DNA of 64,000 nt from Micavibrio sp. (GTDB lineage Bacteria; Pseudomonadota; Alphaproteobacteria; Micavibrionales; UBA9664), in assembly GCA_002699085.1 (NCBI GenBank), contig PAAR01000023.1, forward strand, positions 1-64,000, given 5' to 3'. The notes beneath the pieces are model-generated. The model worked only from the letters and a program-made list of their open reading frames with translations, ran no database searches and had not been told where the DNA came from. The translations under genes were made by a program, and so were the position numbers. The number at the start of each line of letters is the position of its first letter. Position 1 is the stretch's first letter. Shown piece by piece: positions 54,901 to 64,000 of this stretch.

Positions 54901-55113
54901 CCCATTTTAATGACGTCTTTTGCTTTTATTATGGGTGTGCTACCTATGGTACTCAGCCACGGCGCTGGAGCTGAAATGCGTCATGCCATTGGTGTTGCCG
55001 TATTTTCTGGTATGCTTGGTGTGACATTCTTTGGCCTTATTTTTACACCAATATTCTATGTAATTTTACGGAGCTGGGAAACGAACAGACAAGAGAAGAA
55101 AGCGAAGAAATGA
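51961..55113 (+). CDS. RND multidrug efflux transporter (AcrB/MexB family)
   Basis: A 1050-residue inner-membrane pump from ATG 51961 (MNLSKYFIDRPIFASVIS), the family N-terminus; an ATG five codons upstream is possible. Twelve helices and two periplasmic loops are intact. The proton-relay pair of aspartates is in IGIVVDDAIVVVENVE. The gene shows no damage although its adaptor gene does. Overlaps the outer-membrane factor gene by 4 bp. Confidence 0.96.
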   Translation: MNLSKYFIDRPIFASVISLLIFISGLIAMFNLPVSEYPEVSPPTISVTAVFPGANPATIAETVATPLEEQINGVENMLYMNSLASTDGTLSLSITFAIGTDPDLAQQQVQNRVSQALPRLPEVTRQLGVTTAKSSPDLTMVVHLISPNERYNGLYLRNYGTLNVKDQLAKVKGVGQVFVFGSGDYAMRLWLNPEKIAERNLTAMEVVQAVRSQNIQVAAGTVGGPPYDKDVQMELPITAQGRLENPEEFGDIIIKRDENGVVTFLKDVARIEMAAQTYSINSLLNNKEAVGIAIFAAAGSNALDISKNIRATMADLKKDFPDGVDYKVIYDPTVFVKDSIHAVIKTLLEAILLVVIVVIVFLQTWRASIIPLLAVPVSIVGTFAVMLLLGFSINVLSLFGLILAIGIVVDDAIVVVENVERNIEEGKSPRDATIQAMKEVTGPIIATSLVLGAVFIPIAFVSGLTGQFYRQFALTIAIATFISTINSLTLSPALSCLLLKEKKDQDDLVTRLMNKIFGGFFNWFNKFFHKRQDGYAKFVGFSTIRKAVFMAAFIALTAITAAEFKLIPQGFVPAQDKGYLIAFAQLPTGATLERTEAVIKKMGDIVMAEEGVSDAIQFPGLSINGFINSSSAGIVFIGLNSFEERGEKGISSMAIMQSLQQKFAGIDEAYVAVFPPPAVSGMGSVGGFKLQIQDKTDLGYEALDNVVKEVTGKAYANPALTGIFSSYNVNVPQLYADLDRTKARKLGLSVDDIFNTMQIYLGSIYVNDFNQFGRTYQVIAQADKPYRAEQEDILKLKARNIAGEMIPLGAVMDVERTFGPDTASRYNAFRSADLNGDAAPGYSSGQAQAAITQILNETLPKGMSFEWTDLTYQQILAGNTAIYIFPLCLLLVFLVLAAQYESLTLPLAVILIVPMAILSALFGIIISGGDNNIFTQVALFVLAGLASKNAILIVEFARELEHHGKSIIDAAVEAAKMRLRPILMTSFAFIMGVLPMVLSHGAGAEMRHAIGVAVFSGMLGVTFFGLIFTPIFYVILRSWETNRQEKKAKK

Positions 55114-56468
55114 TGAAAAAACTAGTATTACTCTTAGCCACTGCTCTTCTTCTATCGGGCTGTTTTGCGGGTGGTCTTGAAAAGAACGCCCCTAAAACCC
55201 CTGCTGAATGGTCCAGTTACCGTGCTCAAAATATCGAGCAGGTAAAAGCTGAAGATCTGAAAAAATGGTGGGAGAATTTCAATGACCCACAAATTAACGA
55301 TCTTGTTGCCAAAACCTTATTAGATAGCCCAGATCGTTTAATCGCAGAAGCGCGCATTAAAGAGGCACGTGGCCTGCGCCGTAATGCACGCTCATTCTTG
55401 TTCCCACAAATTGGTGCTTCAGCCTCAAAAGGCCGTGAAAAAAGCGCCTTCACAGGGCCTTCCGATAATACACAAGCTGGTTTTGATGCTTCGTTTGAAC
55501 TTGATATTTTTGGTGTAAACCGTAAAGCCGCTGGCGCTGCTGATAATAATTTGCGTGCTTTAGAATACGCTTATCACGATGTGTCACTCACATTAGTTGC
55601 TGAAACAATCCGCAGCTACGTTGAAGCACGTGGCTTTGAAAAACAAATCCGCATTGCTGAAAAGAATCTTTCTATCCAAAAAGAAACGCTTAAATTAATC
55701 AAACAACAACAAGAATTTGGTGAAGCACCCCAGCTTGATGTTGAGCGTGCAGAAAGCCTTGTTAATACAACACGTGCCTCTATTCCAGAATTTAAACGTC
55801 TAGCACAAAATTCACGCCTCCAATTAACAGTGCTTACTGGCCTACTACCTGAAGAGTTAGATACGTATTTCGATAAGCAAACAGACATTCCAGGCGTGTC
55901 TCTTGAGCCTATTATTGCCTCACCGGCTCAAGTGCTCGCCCTGCGCCCGGACATAAAAGCGGCGGCCTATGCTTTAGAAGCACAAACAGATATTGCAGAA
56001 TCAACAACAAGAGAGATTTTTCCAACATTAAGCTTAGGCGGTATGTTTGCTTATCTTGATAGTGGTCTAGCAAGCGGCACTCAAATTTGGAGCTTTTCGC
56101 TCAGTTCTGCTGTAGCACTTCTTGATTTTGGTCGTATTGAAGGCCGTATTGATGCTGCTCGAGCCGTTGAGAAACAAAGCTATGAGCAATATCGCCGCAC
56201 TGTTTTAGCAGCAGTAGCAGAAGTCGAAATAGCGCTTAATGATTTTGGTCGTATTAGTGAGCAACGCCAGTCACTAAAAAAGGCCTTTGACAATGCTAAC
56301 AATGCGCTGAAATTGTCACAAAGCCTGTTTAAAGAAGGGGAAATATCTTTCCTTGATGTCCTTGACTCACAACGCACAGTTAATGAAGCAGACGCTGCCT
56401 TTATCAATGCTGAAGCGGCACAAGTTGAAGCACTTATACGCTTATACAAATCCTTAGGCGTTTATTGA
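55110..56468 (+). CDS. Outer-membrane factor lipoprotein, NodT/OprM type
   Basis: A 452-residue RND outer-membrane channel with a lipoprotein signal (LLLSGC, Cys near residue 18). Contains two OEP repeats and the family segments WWENFNDPQINDLV and LRPDIKAAAYALEA. ATG 55110 or 55113 are both possible (ATGATG across the previous stop). Completes the tripartite set with the pump. The 3' end overlaps glpK by 15 bp (convergent). Confidence 0.94.
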   Translation: MMKKLVLLLATALLLSGCFAGGLEKNAPKTPAEWSSYRAQNIEQVKAEDLKKWWENFNDPQINDLVAKTLLDSPDRLIAEARIKEARGLRRNARSFLFPQIGASASKGREKSAFTGPSDNTQAGFDASFELDIFGVNRKAAGAADNNLRALEYAYHDVSLTLVAETIRSYVEARGFEKQIRIAEKNLSIQKETLKLIKQQQEFGEAPQLDVERAESLVNTTRASIPEFKRLAQNSRLQLTVLTGLLPEELDTYFDKQTDIPGVSLEPIIASPAQVLALRPDIKAAAYALEAQTDIAESTTREIFPTLSLGGMFAYLDSGLASGTQIWSFSLSSAVALLDFGRIEGRIDAARAVEKQSYEQYRRTVLAAVAEVEIALNDFGRISEQRQSLKKAFDNANNALKLSQSLFKEGEISFLDVLDSQRTVNEADAAFINAEAAQVEALIRLYKSLGVY

Positions 56469-57923
56469 TAATTGTTGGCTAATCGCTAATTTCCAGCCAT
56501 TATACAATGTATCTGCTTGCTCTTTCGTTAGTTGAGGGGTAAAGCGTTTATCTAATTTCCAACGAGATACCAAATCTTGCTGATTTTTGTAAACACCCGC
56601 TTGGAGCCCTGCGCAATAAGCTGCGCCCAAAGCAGTCGTTTCAACAATTTCAGGACGATCAACATCAACTTGCAAAATATCCGCTAAGGCTTGGCAAACA
56701 AAATCATTTTTTACCATACCGCCATCGACACGCAATGTTTTGATCGGCACTTTACTATCTTCTACCATGGCTTCTAATAGATCACGCGTTTGGTAAGCTT
56801 GCGCCTCTAATGCTGCACGGACAATATGTGCTTTTGAGCTGTTTCGATTAAGGCCTGCAATCATGCCACGTGCCTCTGGCCGCCAATACGGTGCGCCCTG
56901 CCCTGTGAAAGAAGGAATAAAATAGACACCGCCATTATCATCCACCGAACGTGCCAGAGCCTCGGTTTCTGCCGCTTGCGCAATAATGCCTAAGCCATCA
57001 CGCAACCATTGAATGGCTGTCCCTGCATTAAAAATTGAGCCTTCTAAGGCATAGGTCGTTTGTTTATCGAAGCCGTAGGCAATTGTCCCTAATAAATTAT
57101 ATTCAGACATATCTACTTTATCGCCTGTATTCATCACAACAAAACAGCCCGTCCCATAAGTACTTTTAACACTTCCCTTCTCGAAACAGGCTTGACCAAT
57201 TGTTGCGGCCTGTTGATCGCCCACCATACCTTGAATCTTAATGTTTCCTAGTTCTGTTGCTACTCCAAAATCATGGGTATTTGGTTGAACACTAGGTAGT
57301 AATGATTTTGGTATATCAAATAATTTTAATAAATCATCATCCCATTGTTGTTCGTGAATATTATAGAGCATGGTACGTGCTGCATTTGTGCAGTCAGTTG
57401 CGTGCATTTTACCTTCTGTCAAATTCCACAATAACCATGTATCCACTGTCCCAAAAGCTAATTCTCCATTTTCAGCACGATCACGAACACCTGCAACATT
57501 TTCTAAAATCCAATGTATCTTGGTGGCGCTAAAATAAGGATCGAGCAATAAACCAGCTTTTTGCTGCACTCGTTTTTCGTGATCTTTTTGTTTAAGCATT
57601 TTGCAATAATCGGCCGTACGACGGTCTTGCCAAACAATAGCGTTATAGACAGGTTGGCCTGTTTTACGATCCCAGATGATAGTTGTTTCACGTTGGTTTG
57701 TAATACCTATCGAGATAATATCTTTATACGAGGCACAAATCTTTCGAGCACAGGCAAGACTATCTTGCCATATATTCATTGGATCATGCTCAACCCAACC
57801 GCTTTGCGGATAGATTTGTGGCAGCTCTCTTTGCTCAACTGCTTTAATATCGCCATTATCTGTATCAAACAGAATTGCCCGTGAGCTTGTTGTACCTTGA
57901 TCTATTGATAAAATAAGTGCCAT
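56454..57923 (-). CDS. glpK: Glycerol kinase
   Basis: Phosphorylates glycerol to glycerol-3-phosphate. A 489-residue FGGY kinase with the N-terminal SIDQGTTSSRAILFD phosphate loop, GITNQRETTIIWD and DGGMVKND near the C-terminus. It follows glpD by 2 bp, so both are one operon. No glpF or glpR is nearby. Confidence 0.97.
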   Translation of the reverse strand: MALILSIDQGTTSSRAILFDTDNGDIKAVEQRELPQIYPQSGWVEHDPMNIWQDSLACARKICASYKDIISIGITNQRETTIIWDRKTGQPVYNAIVWQDRRTADYCKMLKQKDHEKRVQQKAGLLLDPYFSATKIHWILENVAGVRDRAENGELAFGTVDTWLLWNLTEGKMHATDCTNAARTMLYNIHEQQWDDDLLKLFDIPKSLLPSVQPNTHDFGVATELGNIKIQGMVGDQQAATIGQACFEKGSVKSTYGTGCFVVMNTGDKVDMSEYNLLGTIAYGFDKQTTYALEGSIFNAGTAIQWLRDGLGIIAQAAETEALARSVDDNGGVYFIPSFTGQGAPYWRPEARGMIAGLNRNSSKAHIVRAALEAQAYQTRDLLEAMVEDSKVPIKTLRVDGGMVKNDFVCQALADILQVDVDRPEIVETTALGAAYCAGLQAGVYKNQQDLVSRWKLDKRFTPQLTKEQADTLYNGWKLAISQQLSINA

Positions 57924-57925
57924 AT

Positions 57926-59428
57926 CTATACCCTTACATGTTTCATATAATCTGCGATTGCTTGTTTAGTCTTATCAGATAAATGCAATCCCAATTTAGA
58001 ACGACGCCATAAAATATCCTCAGTAGAACGAGCAAACTCCTCACGTACCATATAATCAATTTCCGCTTGATAGACATGCTCGCCGAAATGTTGTCCCAAA
58101 TCTTTAATCACTTTTGCTGCGCCTATAATAGTATAAAGTCTTGTACCATAAGCAGTAATCCAACGTTCCAACATATTTTTGTGCAACCATGGATAAACAG
58201 ATTTTACCTGTTCATAAAGTTTGTCTTTACTCTCGAAATCCCCACCTGGTAAAACAGATTGCTTCGTCCACGGTAATGAGGCATCACGACCTAATACCTC
58301 GCAAAGCCGATCAACCGCTTGCTCAGAGAGCTTACGATGCGTGGTAATCTTACCACCATATATACTCAATAAGGGTGGCTGTCCCTCATTCTGTGACCAA
58401 TCTAATTTATAATCACGGGTCACCGCCGAAGCATTCTCTGCACCATCATCGAGCAATGGGCGTACACCGCTGTAATGGGAGACAACATCACGAGGGGTCA
58501 ATTGACGTTTGAAATACTCATTCACGACATCGCATAAATATAAGATTTCATCTTCCTCAATTTGAACATGGCTTGGATCACCTTCAAAGGCCACATCCGT
58601 TGTACCGATCAGTGTATAATTACCCTCGTAAGGAATGGTAAACACAATCCTCTTATCATGGTGTTGCAAGATATAGGCATGCTCACCTTGATAAAGCTTA
58701 GAGACAATAATATGCGAGCCTTTAACCAGTTTAACATGATGATGCTCTTTATTCTGTCTGGCTACCCCATGTAAAAAAGTAGACACCCAAGGCCCTGCCG
58801 CATTCACCACTGTTTTTGCTCTGACAATCTGCGGACGAGCATTCAGTGTGTCTTTCAGCTCAGCCTCCCAAATATCACCGTCTTGTTTCAAGGCCACACA
58901 AGCCGTATACGGCAAAATATCAGCACCTTTTTCTTTTGCATCTATAACATTCATGACAACTAGCCGTGAATCCTCCACCCAGCCATCGGCGTAAGAAAAA
59001 CCTTTTTTTAAACGATCCCTTAGGGGCTTACCGTAAACTGTGTTCTTAAAAGAAACAGTTTTTGATGCGGGTAAAAAAATACGTTTGGCCAAATTATCAT
59101 AGAAAAACAACCCAATACGGATAAACCACGCAGGGCGTAAATGCTTATCATGCGGCAAAATAAACTCTAAAGGCCACATAATATGTGGTGCACTTTTCAA
59201 AAGAACTTCTCTCTCACGTAAGGCCTCTCTGACCAAACGAAATTCAAAATATTCTAAATAGCGCAAACCACCGTGAATAATTTTTGTGCTCGCCGATGAT
59301 GTTGAAGACGCTAAATCACGGCCTTCTACTAGTAATGTTTTAAGACCTCGCCCTGCAGCATCTCTGGCAATCCCTGCACCATTAACACCGCCGCCAATCA
59401 CTAACACATCATAAAGATCATCAACCAT
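57926..59428 (-). CDS. glpD: Aerobic glycerol-3-phosphate dehydrogenase
   Basis: FAD enzyme that oxidises glycerol-3-phosphate to dihydroxyacetone phosphate and feeds electrons to quinone. About 500 residues from ATG 59428, which follows AAGGA and overlaps the rapZ stop by 8 bp. Motifs: VLVIGGGVNGAGIARDA, SSASTKIIHGGLRYLE and YGGKITTHRKLSE. An upstream ATG (59461) would lie inside rapZ. Confidence 0.96.
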   Translation of the reverse strand: MVDDLYDVLVIGGGVNGAGIARDAAGRGLKTLLVEGRDLASSTSSASTKIIHGGLRYLEYFEFRLVREALREREVLLKSAPHIMWPLEFILPHDKHLRPAWFIRIGLFFYDNLAKRIFLPASKTVSFKNTVYGKPLRDRLKKGFSYADGWVEDSRLVVMNVIDAKEKGADILPYTACVALKQDGDIWEAELKDTLNARPQIVRAKTVVNAAGPWVSTFLHGVARQNKEHHHVKLVKGSHIIVSKLYQGEHAYILQHHDKRIVFTIPYEGNYTLIGTTDVAFEGDPSHVQIEEDEILYLCDVVNEYFKRQLTPRDVVSHYSGVRPLLDDGAENASAVTRDYKLDWSQNEGQPPLLSIYGGKITTHRKLSEQAVDRLCEVLGRDASLPWTKQSVLPGGDFESKDKLYEQVKSVYPWLHKNMLERWITAYGTRLYTIIGAAKVIKDLGQHFGEHVYQAEIDYMVREEFARSTEDILWRRSKLGLHLSDKTKQAIADYMKHVRV

Positions 59429-60299
59429 TATTATGGTCCTTATCACGATGCTGTATAGCAACTGTATAGCCTAAAGAACGAATATAATGGGCGATTGTTT
59501 CCACTGTATAAACAGAGCGGTGCCGTCCGCCTGTACAGCCAAATGCCAACAATAAATGGTTCTTACCCTCGGCCTTATATAACGGCAATAAAAACTTCAA
59601 AAGATCTTTACTCTTTTTAATATAACGAGAAAAGTTTTTATCCTTATCAATATATTGCTGTATTTTCAGATCAAGACCTGACAAATCTCGTAAGCTCTCT
59701 TCCCAATAAGGATTATTTAAAAAGCGGACATCCTCGACACGGTCAGCATGATTGGGCATACCAAATTTATACCCAAAAGACATCAACGTGATCTGAATAT
59801 CACGCCGTTCTTCAATGTCATATTGCCGTTCCAAAACATTACGCAAGTCATAGACAGAATATTGCGTTGTATCAATACGATTATCCATGAGCGGCATGAG
59901 CTTTTCTGTCAAACGGCGCTCAGTCATAATCGCCTCTCGGACAGAATGATCTTTTTCAGCCAATGGATGGCGTCGTTTTGTCTGCACATAGCGCCGCTCA
60001 ATAACGTTATCGTCACAATCTAAGAAAATAGCGTCAATACGGTGTTTCTTACCCTGCCTAATCTGCGCAATCAATGATTCAAAGGCTTCTGCTGAATAGC
60101 CTTTTGTTTTGCTATCAAGTCCAATAGCAATTGCCTTTGTATCAGCCGTTTTACTCAATAAATCAGCGACTAAAAAAAGTGGTAAATTGTCAAAAACATC
60201 ATAACCCATATCTCGAAACACCCCTAATGAGGTCGATATACCAGCGCCAGACATGCCACTGACAAAGACTAGTCGTTTCTGATTAAAGGGTAGAATCAT
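59421..60299 (-). CDS. rapZ: RapZ-like P-loop protein with altered Walker A
   Basis: A 292-residue protein of the RapZ/YvcJ family, an RNA-binding adaptor in enterics. N-terminal P-loop reads GMSGAGIST (residues 15-23), with Ile21 in place of the usual Lys; DNLPL follows. The C-terminal domain has FGCTGGRHRSVYTVE, the family's conserved histidine/arginine patch. Sits after chvI-chvG where alphaproteobacteria commonly have hprK-rapZ. hprK is missing here and glpD follows. ATP use is doubtful with this P-loop. Confidence 0.9.
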   Translation of the reverse strand: MILPFNQKRLVFVSGMSGAGISTSLGVFRDMGYDVFDNLPLFLVADLLSKTADTKAIAIGLDSKTKGYSAEAFESLIAQIRQGKKHRIDAIFLDCDDNVIERRYVQTKRRHPLAEKDHSVREAIMTERRLTEKLMPLMDNRIDTTQYSVYDLRNVLERQYDIEERRDIQITLMSFGYKFGMPNHADRVEDVRFLNNPYWEESLRDLSGLDLKIQQYIDKDKNFSRYIKKSKDLLKFLLPLYKAEGKNHLLLAFGCTGGRHRSVYTVETIAHYIRSLGYTVAIQHRDKDHNNG

Positions 60300-60308
60300 A
60301 AAAGCATT

Positions 60309-61940
60309 TTAAGCTTTTGTAGCAGGTAGCTCAATGATAAAACGTGCACCAGCACTTTTATCATCCTTTAGATCAATGTTTTCTGCCTCTATAGTACCGC
60401 CATGTGCGATGACGATTTGCTTGACAATTGACAGGCCTAAGCCTGAATGCTCGCCATAATTTTCTTCCGATGGGCGTTCTGTATAAAAACGGTCAAAAAT
60501 ATTTTTTAATTTATTCGTTGGAATACCAGTGCCTTGATCTTCTACCAAGATCTTAATATGGTTTTGCAATAATGGTAAAACAGTAATGCTAATCTTGCCT
60601 TTATCTGGGCTAAAACTTACCGCATTGCTCAACAAATTATCAAAAACTTGCATTAATCTTGTTTCATTTCCCATGACATTGATTTTTTGTGCCGCTTCAA
60701 TATTAAAGACAAAATGCTGCGGTCTTTCAAACTCCGTCATGGTGTAAATTTCTTTTAGCCGCTCAAGAAATGTATAGAGGTCAATTTTCTCCAGTGCATC
60801 TTTGGACAATTCAGCGTCCAAACGGGAAGCACGTGAAATGTCACTAATCAAGCGATCAAGGCGATGGATATCATGCAAGATAATAGCCATTAATTTATCA
60901 ATGCTTTTCTTGTCCTTAAGGCGCGCCACAGTCTCAACAGCACTACGTAGTGATGTAAGAGGATTTTTAAGTTCATGCGATACATCAGCCGCAAAGCTTT
61001 CAATCGCATCCATACGATCCCAAAGACTTGTCGTCATATCTCTTAAAGCTAAAGATAACTGGCCAATCTCATCTTTACGTCTACCAAAATCAGGGATTTG
61101 AATGTCTCGGCTTTTTGTATTACGAATTTGCCGTGCTGATATAGCTAGTTTACGCAGAGGCTTTGCGATATTAGAAGAAAGATATAAAGAAAGAATAATT
61201 GTCACCGCAAAAATAAAGCCGAAAAGTTTTAGGATATCGAGCTGTAAATCTCTAATTTGCGCTTCAATATTGCTGGCTGGTTTACTCAAGTAAACCGCAC
61301 CAATCACATAACGTGCCTTTTTTATGGGTGCAGCCGCACTCAAATAAAGCTCACCTGTCGCTGGATGTATCCATGCCGAAGCAGAACGATCACCTCTTAA
61401 AGCATCTCTTGCATCAGGAAATGATAATGCATTCATTGCGCCAATATCTGGATGATTTTCCAAATTGAGCCGCTTTGGGATTATTTTTAAAAGCTGGTTA
61501 AGCAAGGCATTTAACTTATCATCTATATTCTTATGTTTTTTCTTATTCTTAGTTTCTACATCTGGATCAAAATAGGTGCCTAACTCAGCTTGCTCTGAAT
61601 CTGCCATGACCTCACCATAAGAATTATAAACCCGCACATGGATTTTTTTAGCATCGGCAAAGCGCCCCACCATGCGACGTGTCATATTTGGCAAGAGCAA
61701 TCGATTAGAGTAACTTTGCGTTGGCGGCGAAAAACCTGGTAACCGCAATTGGGTTGCACTTTCAGATAATGCGCCGGCGAATAAATTTGCTTCAGCTTTC
61801 ATCGCTGAAAGTTCTGAGCGCACTAATTGATCTTGATATTGCACAATATATAAAATACCAAAACCAAGCAGCATCAAGGCTGTCATATTAATTGCCAAAA
61901 TACGAAGAGTAAGCACAGAAATGGGTGCAAAAAGCTTCAT
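60309..61940 (-). CDS. chvG: Sensor histidine kinase ChvG
   Basis: A 543-residue inner-membrane kinase that responds to acid or envelope stress in alphaproteobacteria. Transmembrane helices about 10-31 and 245-262; periplasmic domain between; HAMP (about 263-315); HisKA with H322 in DVSHELKNPLTSLRSAVET, diagnostic of ChvG; HATPase with GLGLSIVKQI. It lies 11 bp after chvI. Confidence 0.93.
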   Translation of the reverse strand: MKLFAPISVLTLRILAINMTALMLLGFGILYIVQYQDQLVRSELSAMKAEANLFAGALSESATQLRLPGFSPPTQSYSNRLLLPNMTRRMVGRFADAKKIHVRVYNSYGEVMADSEQAELGTYFDPDVETKNKKKHKNIDDKLNALLNQLLKIIPKRLNLENHPDIGAMNALSFPDARDALRGDRSASAWIHPATGELYLSAAAPIKKARYVIGAVYLSKPASNIEAQIRDLQLDILKLFGFIFAVTIILSLYLSSNIAKPLRKLAISARQIRNTKSRDIQIPDFGRRKDEIGQLSLALRDMTTSLWDRMDAIESFAADVSHELKNPLTSLRSAVETVARLKDKKSIDKLMAIILHDIHRLDRLISDISRASRLDAELSKDALEKIDLYTFLERLKEIYTMTEFERPQHFVFNIEAAQKINVMGNETRLMQVFDNLLSNAVSFSPDKGKISITVLPLLQNHIKILVEDQGTGIPTNKLKNIFDRFYTERPSEENYGEHSGLGLSIVKQIVIAHGGTIEAENIDLKDDKSAGARFIIELPATKA

Positions 61941-61951
61941 TTTATGCTCGC

Positions 61952-62671
61952 CTAGTCACTTTCCTTATAGCGATAACCAACGCCGTAAAGTGTCTCTATA
62001 TGATTAAAATCGTCGTCGACATCTTTGAATTTTTTACGCACACGCTTGATATGACTATCAATTGTGCGATCATCCACATAGATATTTTCGCCATAAGCCA
62101 TATCCATTAATTGGTCACGGTTTTTAACATGCCCAGGGCGTTGCGCCAAAGCCTTAACCAATAAATATTCAGTGACCGTCAAATTAACCATCTTGCCTTT
62201 CCATGTGCAAATATGACGATCATCGTCTAAGACCAAGTGCCCTCTTTCTGTGACGGCATCTGAAGAAGATTTTGGCGCGGGTGTCGCACTATATCGTTCG
62301 CGTCTTAACAATGCACGAATACGCTCAATCAACAAACGCTGGGAGAATGGCTTGGTGATGTAATCATCCGCCCCTAATCTCAGTCCTAAAATCTCATCAA
62401 TCTCATCGTCTTTTGACGTAAGAAAAATTACTGGAATAGCACTTGTTTCACGCAATTTTGTCAGTACTTCCATACCGTCCATACGTGGCATCTTTATATC
62501 TAAAACAATTAATTCTGCAGGCTTATCTTGCATCGATCTTAAAGCGAGCTCGCCATCAGAATAGGTCGTAACATCAAAGCCTTCGGCCTCTAAAGCCATT
62601 GATACAGATGTCAAAATATTCTTATCATCATCAATCAGTACAATTTTATGTTTTTGTGCTATTTGTCCCAT
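61952..62671 (-). CDS. chvI: Response regulator ChvI
   Basis: A 239-residue OmpR-type regulator: receiver with D58 ([11 protein letters not shown]), conserved Lys in YITKPF, and a winged helix with [16 protein letters not shown]. Together with ChvG it forms the ChvG/ChvI system that governs envelope and exopolysaccharide genes. First gene of the operon chvI-chvG-rapZ-glpD-glpK. Confidence 0.94.
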   Translation of the reverse strand: MGQIAQKHKIVLIDDDKNILTSVSMALEAEGFDVTTYSDGELALRSMQDKPAELIVLDIKMPRMDGMEVLTKLRETSAIPVIFLTSKDDEIDEILGLRLGADDYITKPFSQRLLIERIRALLRRERYSATPAPKSSSDAVTERGHLVLDDDRHICTWKGKMVNLTVTEYLLVKALAQRPGHVKNRDQLMDMAYGENIYVDDRTIDSHIKRVRKKFKDVDDDFNHIETLYGVGYRYKESD

Positions 62672-62734
62672 ATATTCTTTCCTTTAATTTGTCACTATAT
62701 ACTGAATTAGAATTGAGGCATAGTAAGGGCAAGT

Positions 62735-64000
62735 TTACGGCTTTATTGAGAGGTTTTTCAATACTTCACCAGCCAAATAAATGGATCCTGCAATCATTAA
62801 TTGAAAAGGACCGTCTTGCTCATTAATAATATCAGCCAAACAATCCAAAACATTACCGCCTTCATTTACCTCAATACCCGATTTATCTTTGATAAATGCA
62901 GCCATCTCCTCGGCACTTTGCGGAAAATTAGCATTTAAATTATCAACGGCATAAATATCATCAAAAAAAGGTATTAAAGGCTTTATAAATAGGCTTGAGT
63001 CCTTACTTTTTTGCATACCCACCAATAAAATGCTGCGGGTATTATTCCATAGCTTAACATGATCGGCGAGACAAAATGCTGCAGCCTCATTGTGACCTGA
63101 ATCCAACCATATTTTTTGGTCTTTCTTTAGTTCAAAACATTTAGAAATGTCCTGCATACGGGCTGACCATTTGACATGCGTCAGGCCATGTATAATTTCT
63201 TCTTCTGAGAAACTAAACTGTCCTTTAATAAGCTCTAACCCCGCCAAAACAGCTCTCGCATTGGTCTGCTGGTAATGCCCTAATAAATTTGGTTGCGGGT
63301 ATTGTGATGGATAAGGCTGAGTAGCGACACGGTACTCATTACCCTTTTCTTGAACAAAATGCTGCAAAAAATCTTGTGCTTGTTTATAACTTTGTTCTGC
63401 AATAACCACTTTGCTTTGTGATTTTATAATACCCGCCTTTTCAGCAGCAATGGCCTCTAAAGTATCACCCAGAAATTCTGTATGGTCATAGCCAATTTGT
63501 GTAATAACCGATAAAATATTTTGTGCGATGATATTAGTGCAATCTAATCTACCACCTAAACCCACCTCTAGCAGACAAATATCAGCTTTTATATCTGCAA
63601 ATGCACAAAAAGCTAAGGCTGTAGTGTATTCAAAAAAAGTAACTGGGTTATTACCATTCGCTTTATCAACAATGTTCAAATATTTTAATAAAGTGCTGTC
63701 ATCAATTTCTTTGCCCGCGCATACAATCCTCTCATTAAACGTCACAAGATGTGGCGAGGTATACACATGAACTTTCAGACCTGCCGATTCAAAAATGCTG
63801 CGGAACATAGCAATCGTTGAACCTTTACCATTCGTACCTGCAACATGAATAACAGGCGGCAATTTTAAATGTGGGTTACCCAGACGCTCAAGCAGCAAAC
63901 TATAAGGACTTTGCGTGCCAATCTCAAAGTTCATATCACGTCGAGATAAACCATAAATTTTCTTTAAACGTGCAGCAATTTCTGGATTTGCATGAATGGC
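62735..64000 (-). CDS. folC: Folylpolyglutamate/dihydrofolate synthase (5' end outside window)
   Basis: Adds glutamate to dihydrofolate or tetrahydrofolate. P-loop HVAGTNGKGST, SPHLVTFNERI, and LEVGLGGRLDCTNI are the FolC motifs. The frame stays open to the window edge and the sequence before the internal ATG 63934 (AIHANPEIAARL, SRRDMNFEIG) fits the family, so the true start lies beyond 64000 and at least 22 codons precede that ATG. Confidence 0.94.
   Translation of the reverse strand, partial: AIHANPEIAARLKKIYGLSRRDMNFEIGTQSPYSLLLERLGNPHLKLPPVIHVAGTNGKGSTIAMFRSIFESAGLKVHVYTSPHLVTFNERIVCAGKEIDDSTLLKYLNIVDKANGNNPVTFFEYTTALAFCAFADIKADICLLEVGLGGRLDCTNIIAQNILSVITQIGYDHTEFLGDTLEAIAAEKAGIIKSQSKVVIAEQSYKQAQDFLQHFVQEKGNEYRVATQPYPSQYPQPNLLGHYQQTNARAVLAGLELIKGQFSFSEEEIIHGLTHVKWSARMQDISKCFELKKDQKIWLDSGHNEAAAFCLADHVKLWNNTRSILLVGMQKSKDSSLFIKPLIPFFDDIYAVDNLNANFPQSAEEMAAFIKDKSGIEVNEGGNVLDCLADIINEQDGPFQLMIAGSIYLAGEVLKNLSIKP

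Noticed and set aside
1..64000. CRISPR arrays, insertion sequences, prophage or integrase genes
   Set aside because: None seen: no direct repeats with spacers, and no transposase, integrase or phage structural protein among the frames examined.

Overview
The window looks like chromosomal DNA of a low-GC (about 40% by eye) alphaproteobacterium with a double membrane, complex I and amino-acid biosynthesis. The signs are accessory complex I proteins of the NDUFA12 and NDUFA9 types, the order NDUFA12 - mlaD - DUF2155 - aat, a ChvG/ChvI pair beside rapZ, and an attenuated leuA. I cannot name the genus from the sequence. No insertion sequence, prophage or CRISPR array was seen.

Layout. 1-4500: the str operon (rpsL, rpsG, fusA, tuf) on the minus strand behind a clear promoter. 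4500-24240: mostly housekeeping and envelope genes: a SemiSWEET-like protein, pepA, lptF/lptG, mlaA/mlaC, an FAD oxidoreductase, an ABC-2 exporter, mlaD, DUF2155, aat, an NDUFA9-like protein, surA, rsmA, rimO, a glycosyltransferase, a GST, and a coupled operon (membrane protein, Nudix, hydrolase) that ends in a Crp/Fnr regulator. 24240-24930: two duplicated transcription units that encode a 94-residue Lys/Ala/Pro repeat protein and a 14-residue version of it. Both lie behind FNR-type boxes at the same distance from a TATCAT -10 element. 24950-26366: a leucine attenuator and a LeuA without its regulatory domain. 26416-32030: tRNA-Ser, a lipoprotein, rlmJ, amt, a PerM-type protein and an SM-20-like dioxygenase.

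32000-51150 is a signalling and secretion island. It holds three hybrid histidine kinases, a single-domain receiver, a receiver-ATPase protein, two OmpR-type regulators, an ECF sigma factor and a small anti-sigma-like protein. Among them is a type I secretion locus: a TolC-like protein, a 652-residue Asp-rich secreted protein with a collagen-like stretch, two tandem exporter ABC proteins with degenerate ATPase motifs, and an adaptor cut by one in-frame stop codon. 51150-56470 is an RND efflux operon whose tetR and adaptor genes appear joined by an internal deletion, leaving the pump and outer-membrane factor intact. 56450-64000 carries glpK, glpD, rapZ (P-loop Lys replaced), chvG, chvI and a partial folC.

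Together the accessory parts suggest regulated surface secretion (the Asp-rich protein under phosphorelay control) and a redox-responsive chromatin-like protein under an FNR-type regulator. Both envelope adaptor genes in the window are damaged, so the type I system and the RND pump may be non-functional in this strain, or the damage may be assembly error.
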